NCBI RefSeq assembly: GCF_023051175.1
Contig: NZ_JALKII010000012.1
Location: 1 to 49,425, forward strand
DNA length: 49,425 nucleotides
Reading direction: 5' to 3'
DNA from: Alcanivorax quisquiliarum
GTDB taxonomy: Bacteria > Pseudomonadota > Gammaproteobacteria > Pseudomonadales > Alcanivoracaceae
Both the position numbers and the translations under genes were made by a program. The stretch's first letter is position 1. Each line of letters opens with the position of its first letter. Under the pieces are notes generated by a model. That model was given only the letters and a program-made list of their open reading frames with translations, was not told the DNA's origin and did not search any database. This document shows, piece after piece, positions 1-8,273 of this stretch.

Positions 1-172
1 CCCACAGCCAAAGAATCCCGGGCGTTAGTCAGTTTCGTTCCAGATCAAGTGCCGAGTGTATATTTCCCGCCATAATCCCCCCCTCTCCCCAACCCCTTAT
101 TCGCTTCGCTCACCCTTCGGGCCAGCCTGCGGCTGTTCTGCGCTTCGCTGGTCCCACAAGGGGAGAGGGGCT
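1..172. repeat. Dispersed composite repeat, copy 1 (spacer B plus GC-rich core)
   Basis: Positions 1-76 match the spacer found at about 9320-9390 and, inverted, at about 28730-28800; they share the phrase GTGCCGAGT followed by TATAT and a CCATAAT end. Positions 77-171 are the GC-rich core, opening with CCCCTCTCCCC and closing with GGGGAGAGGGG, with an internal CGCTTCGCTC / GCGCTTCGCT pair. No gene is visible here. The element is cut by the window edge. Confidence 0.8.
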
Positions 173-193
173 AAAGCTTGATGTTATGTTTGT

Positions 194-544
194 TCAGGGT
201 TCGTTTTTTTGGATAGTTTCCAGGGTGTTCCAGATAGTTTGCAGTACTGCTTCGGTGTTTTGCAGGATGTCGTTGTTCCAGAAGCGGAGTATTTGGAAGC
301 CTTGGCTTTGTAGCCAGCTGTCTCGCTTTTGGTCTGTTGCACTTTCATTGTGTTGGCCGCCGTCGGCTTCGATGATGAGCCGGGCTTTGAAGTTGACGAA
401 ATCGACGATGTAACGCCCTATTGGCTGCTGGCGTCTGAATTTTTGCTGGTTGAGGCGGCAGGCTCTCAAGTGACGCCAAAGCAAATGTTCGGCGTCTGTC
501 ATATTGGTGCGCAATTCCTTTGCGTAGTCGGCGCGATAATCCAT
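194..544 (-). CDS. DUF559 domain protein (PD-(D/E)XK / Vsr-like nuclease fold)
   Basis: A 116-residue protein of the DUF559 family, which is related to very-short-patch-repair endonucleases. An N-terminal helical part with TDAEHLLW (residues 16-23) and QQKFRRQQPIG (33-43) precedes a core with YIVDFV (45-50) and LIIEADGGQH (56-65). D48, E59 and D61 are the likely metal-binding acids. I start at the ATG at 544 rather than upstream because an AGAGGA ribosome site lies about 9 bases before it and the domain begins there. Members of this family are often found as lone genes next to GC-rich dispersed repeats, as here. It lies downstream of the ops element at 847-859, so it may be the first gene of the RfaH-controlled transcript or a later insertion. 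Its biological role is not established. Confidence 0.82.
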   Translation of the reverse strand: MDYRADYAKELRTNMTDAEHLLWRHLRACRLNQQKFRRQQPIGRYIVDFVNFKARLIIEADGGQHNESATDQKRDSWLQSQGFQILRFWNNDILQNTEAVLQTIWNTLETIQKNEP

Positions 545-601
545 TATCGGGTTCCTCTGTGGGCGATTGCACGGAGCTGAGCAGGGCAACACTCCAGCGC
601 T

Positions 602-900
602 GAAGTTTTCCCTTGGAAAGCTGTGACGGGCTGCTTCGATTGTGCCGTGCTGAAGCACACCAGTATTCAACATTTTTCCCCTGTAGGGGATGTGGCGCGC
701 GACGTAAGGCTGGGCGCACTACCGGCCCAGAACTGAACGTTATTCTCTGGGAATATTGCGACGGTTACTTTGATTATGCCGTGCTAAAACCCACCGGTGC
801 TGAATATTTTTTCCTATCCGTGATGTGGCTCGCTACATGAGCCCTGGCACGCTACCGCCCCGGGATTGAACGTTATTCCCCGAGAGCGTGGCAGTGCTGC
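602..900. repeat. 133-bp tandem duplication, two full copies and a partial third
   Basis: Copy 1 runs 602-734, copy 2 735-867, and a decaying third copy starts at 868. Shared landmarks are GAACGTTATTC or GAAGTTTTCCC at each start, TGTGCCGTGCTGAAGC or TATGCCGTGCTAAAAC about 40 bases in, a T-rich run followed by GATGTGGC, and ACTACCGGCC or GCTACCGCCC near the end. The period is exactly 133 bases, with many substitutions, so the duplication is old. No convincing gene covers it. Copy 2 contains the ops element; the matching site in copy 1 is degenerate. Confidence 0.8.
847..859 (-). promoter_or_regulatory. ops element (RfaH recruitment site, JUMPstart-like)
   Basis: The minus strand reads GGGCGGTAGCGTGCC across 860-846. 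The 13 bases GGCGGTAGCGTGC are identical to the enterobacterial ops element that pauses RNA polymerase and loads RfaH. It faces left, away from rfaH (1388-1957) and towards genes beyond the window edge. The 5' half of a classical JUMPstart is not clearly recognisable. The GGCGGTAG core alone could occur by chance in DNA of this size and composition. The 13-base match plus a neighbouring rfaH-type gene makes chance unlikely. Confidence 0.72.
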
Positions 901-951
901 CTTGTGTGGCTTTTGAGGGCTCGGCCGGCCGGTGCTCAAGCCCGGCGGCGC

Positions 952-1311
952 TCAGGATTCCGTAGAACCTTTGATCTCTGCCCGCAAGCGGGCGATTTCG
1001 CGCACCAGGGCGTCGTGTTCGGCTTCCTTACGGCGCAGGAAACGCACGGCCATCGCGGTTTTTTCGCGCAGGCCACGAGGGGTCAGCTGATAGATATAGG
1101 CGCGCTTGTTATTACTGCGGCGAAAGTTGCCGGCCTTCAGCCAGCCTTTCTCCACCAGTGCGCGCACGCAGTAGTTCACCTTGCCGAGACTTACGCCCAG
1201 ACGCTCTGCCAGCTCACGCTGGGAGAGCTGCGGCTCTTTCTCAAGCAGGGCCAGCAGGCGGTAGTGAGCTTCGTCGGCGACTCGCTGATTCGGGTCTGTA
1301 TGTTCAGTCAT
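952..1311 (-). CDS. MarR family EPS-associated transcriptional regulator
   Basis: A 119-residue protein with a winged helix-turn-helix (about residues 15-75: LLALLEKEPQLSQRELAERL, then GVSLGKVNYCVRALVEKGW) and a charged C-terminal helix likely to dimerise (about 82-114). Sequence and length match the small MarR-like regulators found beside exopolysaccharide clusters. It follows rfaH by 76 bases on the same strand and is the last gene before the ops element, so it probably belongs to the wzi-wza-wzb-wzc-rfaH transcript. Its target promoter is not visible. Family assignment is confident; the regulated gene is inferred. Confidence 0.85.
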   Translation of the reverse strand: MTEHTDPNQRVADEAHYRLLALLEKEPQLSQRELAERLGVSLGKVNYCVRALVEKGWLKAGNFRRSNNKRAYIYQLTPRGLREKTAMAVRFLRRKEAEHDALVREIARLRAEIKGSTES

Positions 1312-1387
1312 TGAACAGCAGTATCTCCGATCGATGCGGGGGGCGCCAAGTGCTGACGTTTCAGCTTTGGCGTTGTTGTTTCAGGGG

Positions 1388-1957
1388 TCACACTCGCCGG
1401 GCAACGCTGCGCAGGGGAAAACTCATCCGCTGGGCTGACTGGAGCATTTTCAGCAGGACGAACACACGTTTTTCGCCGTTGAAGCAATCAAAGATGGCTT
1501 CGATATTGGCAAACGGGCCTTCAGTGATAAATACCCGGTCGCCGGGGCTGAAGATGGCGCTGGGTGCGGCCGACGGCCGTGCTACGCGATGCTGAATGGC
1601 TTCCACAAGTGCGTTACTCACTGGCGGTGGCGTTTCTGTATCGGAGAAGCTGACGATACGCTGCACGCCCCGTGTGGAACGGATCGGTGCCCAGTTGTCG
1701 GCAAGATAGGTGAGCTGGATGAACAAATAACCGGGGAACAGGGCTTCGCGCCGTGTGATCAGGCGGCCGCTGTGGCGGGCCTGAATGTCGATCTCCGGCA
1801 GGAAGCAGTGAAAGCCCTGATTTTTCAGATGATCCCGTGCCCGCTGTTCTTGCCGTGCCCGTGTTTGCAACAGATACCAGCGCGGTGCTCCCTGCTCTGC
1901 TTTGGCGGCGCCTGGTACAACTTCCCGAACTCGCTCGCTGGTTGTTGCGCTTCCCAT
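1388..1957 (-). CDS. rfaH: Transcription antitermination factor RfaH-type (NusG paralogue)
   Basis: A 189-residue NusG-like factor. The NGN domain (about residues 26-120) opens with RWYLLQTRARQEQRARDHL and carries LFPGYLFIQL, typical of RfaH/NusG paralogues. A KOW region follows near the C terminus (FSPGDRVFITEGPFANIEA). RfaH factors bind paused RNA polymerase at ops elements and let long polysaccharide operons be transcribed to the end. I chose the ATG at 1957 over the upstream in-frame ATG at 2008 because AAGGAG lies about 8 bases before it. Its placement between wzc and the EPS MarR regulator, and the ops element about 530 bases further on, agree with this role. An operon-specific NusG of the LoaP or UpxY type is an alternative, but the sequence style and ops match favour RfaH. 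Confidence 0.88.
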   Translation of the reverse strand: MGSATTSERVREVVPGAAKAEQGAPRWYLLQTRARQEQRARDHLKNQGFHCFLPEIDIQARHSGRLITRREALFPGYLFIQLTYLADNWAPIRSTRGVQRIVSFSDTETPPPVSNALVEAIQHRVARPSAAPSAIFSPGDRVFITEGPFANIEAIFDCFNGEKRVFVLLKMLQSAQRMSFPLRSVARRV

Positions 1958-2055
1958 AATGCCACTCCTTCGCTCTTTCGCATCCCGGCTGATCCCCCAG
2001 CCGGCCATCTTTGATGCTCATAGTGCGCCGGGCGCGCCAGCCGCGCCGGCATCTG

Positions 2056-4263
2056 TTATTTGTACTCGTAAGCGTAATAACTGTATGCGTTACTGGCCTT
2101 GCGCTCCACTGCGTTCAGGATACAGCCTTTTATTTGCACGCCGTTGCGCTCGAAGCGATCCAGGGTCTGCTCCACTTCGCGCACAGAGTTGCGGCCGTAA
2201 CGGGTTACCACCAGGCTGGTGCCGGCGCTGCGGCCGATAATGGCAGCGTCGGTGACGGCCAGGATCGGCGGTGTGTCGATCAGCACCAGATCGTACGCGG
2301 CGCTCAGTTGCTCCATCAATTGGCCGAAGCGCGGGTGCATGAGCAGCTCGGCAGGGTTGGGCGGTATCTCGCCACGGCTGATGAAATCGAGCCCTGGCAC
2401 ATCGGTGCGCACGGTGATCTCGTCGATGCTGTGGCGCCCGGCAAGATAGGTAGAAAGCCCTACCGATGGATTTTCGGTGAAATAGCGGTGCAGGTGCCCT
2501 TTGCGCATATCGCCGTCGAGCAGCAGCACGCGTTGGCCCACTTGCGCCAGCACCATGGCGAAGTTTGCCGAGACGAAAGATTTGCCTACATCGGGGCTGG
2601 GGCCGGAGAACATCAGCACGTTATTGGTGGATTCCAGCATGGCAAAATGCAGGCTGGTGCGCAGGCTGCGCAGGGCCTCGACGGTCAAGTCGCCCGGGTT
2701 GGTCTGTGCCAGCAGCTGGTGGATTTTTGGTGCAGTGCCTCGGCGCCGGCTGATGCGGGCCAGCAGGCGTTCGTTCTTTACCTGATCTTCGGAAAGTGGC
2801 AGCGTGGCGTAGACGGGGATGCCGTCTTGCTCAAGCTGATCGGGGCTTTCGATGCCACGGTTGAAGGCGGCACGCACGAATACCATGCCGATGGCGGCCA
2901 TCAGGCCAAGCAATGTCGCCAGCGCGACGATCAGGGGCTTTTTCGGTTTGATCGGCTCGGGCAGTACCTGCGCGTTGTCAATAATCCGTACGTTGCCGAC
3001 GGTGCCGGCTTTCATGATGCGCAGCTCCTGCACGCGGTTGAGCAGTTGCACGTAGATTTGCTGGTTGAGCTCCACATCGCGCATCAGGCGTAGTATCTGC
3101 TGCTGTGTTTCCGGCAGGTTCTTGACCTGCTGATTGAGGCGATCGCGCTCTTGCTCGAAGCTCCTACGTTGCTCCAGCAGGGTGCGATAGGCCGGGTGCT
3201 CGCGGGTGTACAGGCGGTTGACTTCGCTCTCGTGAAATTTCAGCTCGTTGAGTTTGGCCTCCAGCTGCACCAGTTGATCGAGCACGGATTTGGTTTCCAG
3301 CGAGAGATCCACGGATTCGCTTTCAAGCCGGTAGGCATTGAGCTTTTCCTCGGCATCATTCAGTTCATCGCGAATCTGCGGCACTTGCTCATCGAGAAAT
3401 TCCAGGCTTTTCTCGGCTTCCGCTGAACGGCGCTGCACATTTTGCATCAGGTAATTGCGAGCTACGGCATCCAGTGTCTGTTGCACACGGGCGGGGTTGA
3501 TGCCGGTCATGCTCAGGTTGAGGATGCCGGTGTTGCGGCCGCGCTCACCCACACTGAGGCTACTCTGCAATTGCTGCATCACCGCCAGCCGGGACAGCTT
3601 GCGCACATCGAAGCGGGTGCCAGGCTCGGCATTCAGCTCAAGCACTTTCAGGCTGATACGGCCGTCGCTGCTATTGAGCAGCTGCCCCTGCTGCCCGGCG
3701 AGTACTTCGACATCTTCCAGCAGCAGCCGGAATGCACCTGGCTCATCACCCGTTTCCAACACAAAGGTTTCGCCCAGCAGCCAGTCCGGTACGGTGAACT
3801 GCTCTATCCACAGCTGCCGTTCGCTATCGCCCCAACCGGAAAACAGGATCTGGTTATCGCGATCGGACGGGCCGAAAAAGCGGCCAATGATGGGTGCACG
3901 CGAAGGCGCTACGCGAATATCGGCGCGCAGCTCGTCGGCCGCGTTGCCGAGCACCATGCGCGAGCGCACGATTTCGATTTCTGTTTGCGCGGAGCTTTCG
4001 CCGCCCAGCATTTCGCTAAGGTCGCCAAGCACTGGCAGCCCGGATTGCCGCGCTTCGATCTGTAGCAGCGCGTCGGCGCGGTACACCGGCGTGGCGATGA
4101 AGGTGTAGAGCACACCGATGATAAATGCCAGTACGGTGGCGCCGATAATTTGCCCACGATGATCGACCAGCAGCGCCCACAGTCGGGTCAGGTCGATTTC
4201 ATCCATGCTCTCTTTCATCATTCCAGACCGGCCCCCGGTATTGCGTGTGTTATCTTGTGTCAT
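2056..4263 (-). CDS. wzc: Polysaccharide co-polymerase / tyrosine autokinase Wzc
   Basis: A 735-residue inner-membrane BY-kinase that controls chain length and export of capsule or exopolysaccharide. An N-terminal Wzz domain has TM1 at about residues 39-59, then a long periplasmic part with coiled coil (about 275-400), the GNVR segment (about 419-429) and TM2 at about 443-463. The cytoplasmic kinase has Walker A GPSPDVGKS (554-562), Walker A' VLLLDGDM (579-586) and Walker B DLVLIDT (658-664). The C-terminal tyrosine cluster (Y727, Y729, Y730, Y732, Y734) is the autophosphorylation tail. A GGAG site precedes the ATG at 4263. It lies 12 bases after wzb, whose phosphatase would reverse its phosphorylation. 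Length and domain order are normal, and no key residue is missing. Confidence 0.95.
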   Translation of the reverse strand: MTQDNTRNTGGRSGMMKESMDEIDLTRLWALLVDHRGQIIGATVLAFIIGVLYTFIATPVYRADALLQIEARQSGLPVLGDLSEMLGGESSAQTEIEIVRSRMVLGNAADELRADIRVAPSRAPIIGRFFGPSDRDNQILFSGWGDSERQLWIEQFTVPDWLLGETFVLETGDEPGAFRLLLEDVEVLAGQQGQLLNSSDGRISLKVLELNAEPGTRFDVRKLSRLAVMQQLQSSLSVGERGRNTGILNLSMTGINPARVQQTLDAVARNYLMQNVQRRSAEAEKSLEFLDEQVPQIRDELNDAEEKLNAYRLESESVDLSLETKSVLDQLVQLEAKLNELKFHESEVNRLYTREHPAYRTLLEQRRSFEQERDRLNQQVKNLPETQQQILRLMRDVELNQQIYVQLLNRVQELRIMKAGTVGNVRIIDNAQVLPEPIKPKKPLIVALATLLGLMAAIGMVFVRAAFNRGIESPDQLEQDGIPVYATLPLSEDQVKNERLLARISRRRGTAPKIHQLLAQTNPGDLTVEALRSLRTSLHFAMLESTNNVLMFSGPSPDVGKSFVSANFAMVLAQVGQRVLLLDGDMRKGHLHRYFTENPSVGLSTYLAGRHSIDEITVRTDVPGLDFISRGEIPPNPAELLMHPRFGQLMEQLSAAYDLVLIDTPPILAVTDAAIIGRSAGTSLVVTRYGRNSVREVEQTLDRFERNGVQIKGCILNAVERKASNAYSYYAYEYK

Positions 4264-4275
4264 CCGGCACTCCGG

Positions 4276-4704
4276 TCAAGCAAGTCGTTTGGCCCAGGCA
4301 TCTACCGCCTGGGTAATCAGTTTGTACGCGTGATCGTAAACTTCACGATGGCGTTTGTATGGATCAGGCACTTCCTTTTCCCCCAGCCATTTGCCCAACA
4401 GCAGCGTTTTGCCACTTGCCTCGGGCGCCAGCGCTGCAACGCGATCCCGCTGCCGGGTTTCCATTACCAGAATCAGATCAGCGGCGCGGCACATTTCTCT
4501 GGTCAGCTTGCGTGCCACGTGCGGCGGGCACTCCAGACCATTTTCAAGCGCCACTTCACGCGCCAGCGCATCCATATCGTGATCCACCAGCGCCACCAGC
4601 CCCGCCGAAGTAACCTGCTTGCCGGTGGCATTGGCAAGCAGCACTGCTGCGGTGGGGCTGCGGCAGATATTGCCGTCACATACGACCAGAATAGAATCAA
4701 ACAT
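4276..4704 (-). CDS. wzb: Low-molecular-weight protein tyrosine phosphatase Wzb
   Basis: A 142-residue cytoplasmic phosphatase that removes phosphate from the tyrosine tail of Wzc and so cycles the kinase during polysaccharide export. The catalytic P-loop CDGNICRS has nucleophile C9 and R15, and the general acid is D114 in VPDPY. The start codon overlaps the stop of wza (TGATG), so the two are translationally coupled, and wzc follows 12 bases later. Length and motifs are standard. Confidence 0.94.
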   Translation of the reverse strand: MFDSILVVCDGNICRSPTAAVLLANATGKQVTSAGLVALVDHDMDALAREVALENGLECPPHVARKLTREMCRAADLILVMETRQRDRVAALAPEASGKTLLLGKWLGEKEVPDPYKRHREVYDHAYKLITQAVDAWAKRLA

Positions 4705-5918
4705 CAGCGATCAAGCTCACGCTCTGTGCGGGCTCCCATATACAGACCCTGCACGGTGGGCAGCAGCTGGGAAATGAGCCTGTTCCAGCGTGCAACCGGC
4801 GCTGCCGTGACATAGACGATATCGCGAGGCGAGAGCACAAATTCATCGGCCAGCACCAATGCAGCTGCGTTCTTCATGTTGAGCTGGTAGAGATCAATGT
4901 AGCGCTCGCCGCTCGGCTCTATATCTTCGGCGCGGCGCATCACGAAAACTCCCGAGGCATTGGCTTGCAGTTCGTTGATGCCGCCGCTTTCGGCCAGCGC
5001 TTCGGCCAGTGTCAGGCCGTTGCGCCCCATGACCAGGGCATTGGGACGCTCGACCTCGCCCAGCACGAAGACTTTGTTGTCATCGCCACGGCCCACGTGC
5101 ACAACGTCACCGCTGCGCAGCAGCACGTTGTAGCGGGCATCGCCGCGCTCGTAGATGGCGCGCAACGACAGGATGTAATCCTGGCCGTCACGTGTAAGGA
5201 TCACCTGCCGCCAGTCGGCATATTCATCCAGCCCGCCTGCGGCGTTGACCGCATCCAGCAGCCGCATGGGGACGTTGGTGACGGGATAGGCACCCGGCTC
5301 GCGCACGCTGCCGGAGACATACACCCGCTGGGAGCGAAACGCGGCCACGGACACATCCACCTGCGGGTTCTCGATATAGCGGGAGATGCGTTCGGTGATG
5401 AGATCGCGGATCTCGGTCACGCGCAGGCCGGCGACGCTGATGGAACCTACATACGGGTAGAAAATGGTGCCGTCGTTGTGCACCCAGTTACCGGCTTCGG
5501 ACGGGCTGCGCATGGAGCCGGCAGGAATGGTCAGCTCGGGGTGGTCCCAGACGGTGATATTGAGCACATCACCGGGGCCGACGACGTAGTCATAATGCGT
5601 CAGCTCACGCTCCAGCTCCGGTGGCAATTGGGGTTGCGGCGCTTGCTGGGCGGCCACGGGCAGCCCCGGTGTGATCTCGCGCACGCGCACGATATCCGGC
5701 AGGCGCTCGCTGTCGCTGCGCTGTTCGCCATTGAACCAGGGGCTGGAAGATGGCTGCGAAATATGCGAGCCCGGCACCAGAGTGCAGCCTGCCAGCCAGC
5801 CCAGTGCGCTGACACCGAGCAACAAACGCAGCGCCTGGCGGGGCAAACGGCGCGTGTGTATCGAGGCGGCCGGGCCAGCCGCGCTACGGCGACGCCCGGC
5901 GATCAGAGAATCAGTCAA
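4704..5918 (-). CDS. wza: Polysaccharide export outer-membrane lipoprotein Wza
   Basis: A 404-residue outer-membrane export channel subunit. A long charged N-terminal stretch leads to a lipoprotein signal with lipobox LAGC (42-45), C45 being the lipidated residue. The polysaccharide export domain starts at about residue 110 (DYVVGPGDVLNITVWD) and is followed by SLBB-type repeats (about 195-370). The signal peptide is unusually long before its hydrophobic core, so translation could begin later, but there is no other ATG before the lipobox. The start overlaps the end of wzi by 8 bases, and the end overlaps the wzb start. Confidence 0.93.
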   Translation of the reverse strand: MTDSLIAGRRRSAAGPAASIHTRRLPRQALRLLLGVSALGWLAGCTLVPGSHISQPSSSPWFNGEQRSDSERLPDIVRVREITPGLPVAAQQAPQPQLPPELERELTHYDYVVGPGDVLNITVWDHPELTIPAGSMRSPSEAGNWVHNDGTIFYPYVGSISVAGLRVTEIRDLITERISRYIENPQVDVSVAAFRSQRVYVSGSVREPGAYPVTNVPMRLLDAVNAAGGLDEYADWRQVILTRDGQDYILSLRAIYERGDARYNVLLRSGDVVHVGRGDDNKVFVLGEVERPNALVMGRNGLTLAEALAESGGINELQANASGVFVMRRAEDIEPSGERYIDLYQLNMKNAAALVLADEFVLSPRDIVYVTAAPVARWNRLISQLLPTVQGLYMGARTERELDR

Positions 5919-7479
5919 AGCGATACTCCCAGGAAGCCATCAGGGTGCCACGCGACCAGCTGCGCAACACGGTGTCGATTTCCTTATCGGTGTAATAACC
6001 CGCAAGCGTAATGCGCCCGCCGAGCAATGGCCGACGATACGATGCGGCATAAATCATGACCTTTTGCGCGTCCGGCAGTTCCAGCACCGGCACTGAGCCG
6101 CCGGCTGCCCGGCCACGCATGGTGCCATCGCGATTCAGATGGGCCTGGCTGATGGTCAGGCCCAGATCGCTGCCGTTGCGGAAAAAGTGCATCGCCCCCA
6201 AGGTGGTGACCAGGGAATCCCCCTCCCAGGTCGAGGCGATATTACGTCCATTGAAGCGGTAACCTGTCTGATACGTTGAGTGCTCATACGCTACATTCGG
6301 GCGGCGCTCGGACCAGCTGCCAGCGGTGGTGTCGGCGTACTCCAGGTATACGCGCTGCTCACCACCCCACCACCGTGTGGCCAGATCGACACCGCTCATA
6401 GTCATGAACTTCGAAGGCATGCTCCCCGCTTCGTCTTCGCCAGTCGCTTGAACATAGAGCCCAATAGCCGCGCTGCCCAAGGGGAAACCTAACCTGATGT
6501 CTCCACCTCCGAGCTGGTTTCCTGGACCTTCGCCCTGTTCCGCAGTCAGATTATCCTTGCCGCGAATTGAGTCCCAGAGCGACGACCAACTCTGTGGCCG
6601 CCCTTCCCCGCCCCACTGCGCGGTACGGCTCAGGCCGATCTCCAGATGCCGCCAGGGGCGAAAGGTGGCGCGGGCGCCGAGCAGGTAGGGGTTGGGCACC
6701 ACCCGTTCTCCTTCCATGCGGCCGGCAAAGGCGATGATATTCCAGGGGCCGAGCCAGCTCGCCGGGCGCCAGCCGGATGGGCGGGCGCTCTTGCGGTTGA
6801 TCCAGACGCCAGGCACGGGCCTGGCATTGGTGGACATGACGGTGCTGCTGTGCCAGCCCGGGCCCCACCAACGGTCGATAGCGCCGGCGCCGAGCACCCA
6901 GTTGCCGAGGGTGCCGGCCAGGTATGAGCCATCGTAGCGGGCGCGATCACCATCCCGTGGGTCATGGGAATAGCTCCCGGCCAGGCCCACTGCCAGGCCG
7001 CCGCCGACCCATTCCAGCCGGGCGGCAATTTCACCTTCTTCGCGCGGGCCACCGGCAAAATCCCGAAACAGCGGCTCGCGGCTGGCGGCGCCGGCGGTCA
7101 GGCTCGCTTGCAGGCGCTCCGAGGCATGAAAATCACGTTCAAAACGCAGGTAACGCCAGGCCAGGCTATCGCGGCAGAACGCGGCGGCATCGGGGTTATC
7201 CAGCGCGGGGCTGATATCGGCCCACATGACGGGCCAGGTGCTCAGGGGAATATTCAGGCAGCCCTGATCCACCAGCCATTGCAAGCTGTGGCGGGCGCGC
7301 ATGTCGCCGGGCTCGATCCAGGGGCGTGCGTGAACCAGGCCGGAGGAAGCGAGCAGACCGAGGGCTGCGGCTAGCGCAAGGCTTTTCGAGCGGCGCCGTG
7401 GCGCGCTGACTCGACGCGCGTGCAAAGCGGCACCCTCTTCTCCCAAACGGGGGAGCAATTGGAGAAAGCGCGTCAACAT
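5911..7479 (-). CDS. wzi: Capsule assembly Wzi family outer-membrane protein
   Basis: A 522-residue protein of the Wzi family, an 18-strand outer-membrane barrel that helps anchor or assemble capsule at the surface. A basic leader and hydrophobic core (about residues 33-50) end in a signal peptidase site near VHA/RP (about 51). The body has the family features PWIEPGD, WWGPGWHSS and LEYADTT and ends in an aromatic/acidic strand, EYRFD. I prefer the ATG at 7479; in-frame starts further upstream would place the signal peptide more than 80 residues in. The ribosome site is weak (CAGGG very close, GGGAG about 15 away), so the start is the least certain point. It is the first gene of the export operon. 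Confidence 0.87.
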   Translation of the reverse strand: MLTRFLQLLPRLGEEGAALHARRVSAPRRRSKSLALAAALGLLASSGLVHARPWIEPGDMRARHSLQWLVDQGCLNIPLSTWPVMWADISPALDNPDAAAFCRDSLAWRYLRFERDFHASERLQASLTAGAASREPLFRDFAGGPREEGEIAARLEWVGGGLAVGLAGSYSHDPRDGDRARYDGSYLAGTLGNWVLGAGAIDRWWGPGWHSSTVMSTNARPVPGVWINRKSARPSGWRPASWLGPWNIIAFAGRMEGERVVPNPYLLGARATFRPWRHLEIGLSRTAQWGGEGRPQSWSSLWDSIRGKDNLTAEQGEGPGNQLGGGDIRLGFPLGSAAIGLYVQATGEDEAGSMPSKFMTMSGVDLATRWWGGEQRVYLEYADTTAGSWSERRPNVAYEHSTYQTGYRFNGRNIASTWEGDSLVTTLGAMHFFRNGSDLGLTISQAHLNRDGTMRGRAAGGSVPVLELPDAQKVMIYAASYRRPLLGGRITLAGYYTDKEIDTVLRSWSRGTLMASWEYRFD

Positions 7480-7843
7480 CCCTGACAAGTGGCTCCCTGT
7501 AGTATGAGAGGGCGCGCAGAGGGTGCCCGATGAGCGGCACCGGGTCAATAGTGCTATCACTTCCTTTACGATTCCCTTGCTCTCGTTTGCGGCGAAAAGC
7601 ACACAAAGCGCCACTGATCGATACATTAATCAGCACGCTAATCAGCACACCGATCAGCACAATAGCCGCGTTACTTGTCCACTAAATGACAGCCTCGCCC
7701 ACGGCAGCGGGCCGCTGCGGCCCTCACTATACCGTCTGTGAAGGGTATGCGAATGTGTGACAAAGCACTTTTTGGGAAATCGGATTTGGGTAATACGCAT
7801 TTTTTGATGCAGGCACAAGGCGAAGGCCAGCGCAGATGTCGGG
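7480..7843. promoter_or_regulatory. Leader of the wzi operon with three 12-bp direct repeats
   Basis: This is a gene-free stretch between wzi and the ComEA-like gene. Three adjacent 12-bp units at 7627-7638, 7639-7650 and 7651-7662 share the core ATCAGCAC, the look of a repeated operator. A weak minus-strand -10-like hexamer TATAGT lies at 7731-7726, without a good -35. A GC-rich palindrome (GCAGCGG/CCGCTGC) lies near 7703-7718. I see no gene. The promoter for the export operon is most likely here. Confidence 0.45.
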
Positions 7844-7871
7844 CAAACGGCCCGGCTGATGCGCCGGGCCG
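7844..7871 (-). terminator. Probable terminator after the ComEA-like gene
   Basis: The 9-base arms CGGCCCGGC and GCCGGGCCG (7848-7856 and 7863-7871) enclose a 6-base loop. On the minus strand the stem is followed by TTTG. It lies 20 bases after the stop of the helix-hairpin-helix gene. Confidence 0.65.
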
Positions 7872-7891
7872 GCTTCGAGCAAGATCAGGGG

Positions 7892-8182
7892 CTATTCGGT
7901 GCGGATGCGGGCGCGATTGCGCTCGATGGTGTTCGCGCCGATGCCACGCACTCTGGCAAGCTCATCGGCGGATTGGTAAGCGCCGTTTTGTTCGCGGTCG
8001 GCGACGATCGCCTGGGCGCGCGCCAGCCCGATGCCGGTGAGCGCCTCGGCCAGTTCTTCGGCGCCAGCCTGATTGATATTGACGATGGGGATGGCGTCGA
8101 TGGCCGGTTCGGCCAGCGCCGGGGTACTCGCCAGACCCAGTGCCAGCAGGCAGGCCCATAACATACCTTTTAAGCTCATCAT
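7892..8182 (-). CDS. ComEA-like helix-hairpin-helix DNA-binding protein, exported
   Basis: A 96-residue protein with a signal peptide (hydrophobic core about residues 7-20, likely cleavage after ALA at 22-24). It is followed by a double helix-hairpin-helix: VNINQAGAEELAEALTGIG (about 34-52), then VRGIGANTIERNR (about 79-91). Proteins of this type bind DNA in the periplasm and are best known as the DNA receptor ComEA in natural transformation. Small stand-alone versions are common in gammaproteobacteria, not all with a proven uptake role. The start at 8182 has GGAG about 8 bases upstream; ATG at 8179 is possible. It follows pyrF on the same strand by 91 bases, as in Pseudomonas-type genomes. 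Confidence 0.87.
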   Translation of the reverse strand: MMSLKGMLWACLLALGLASTPALAEPAIDAIPIVNINQAGAEELAEALTGIGLARAQAIVADREQNGAYQSADELARVRGIGANTIERNRARIRTE

Positions 8183-8273
8183 GATTCACACTCCGTTGTG
8201 AAAGTTGCTAACAGGAGTGCTTACCTTAACGGCTGCCGCTGCCGGAGCTTGTCAGCCAATGCCGACAAAACCC

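Noticed and set aside
345-719. A second minus-strand frame overlapping the DUF559 gene
   Set aside because: It overlaps the DUF559 coding region in another frame and has an Arg/Pro-rich shadow composition.
2011-3093. A 360-codon open frame opposite wzc
   Set aside because: Shadow of the kinase domain; composition is typical of antisense frames.
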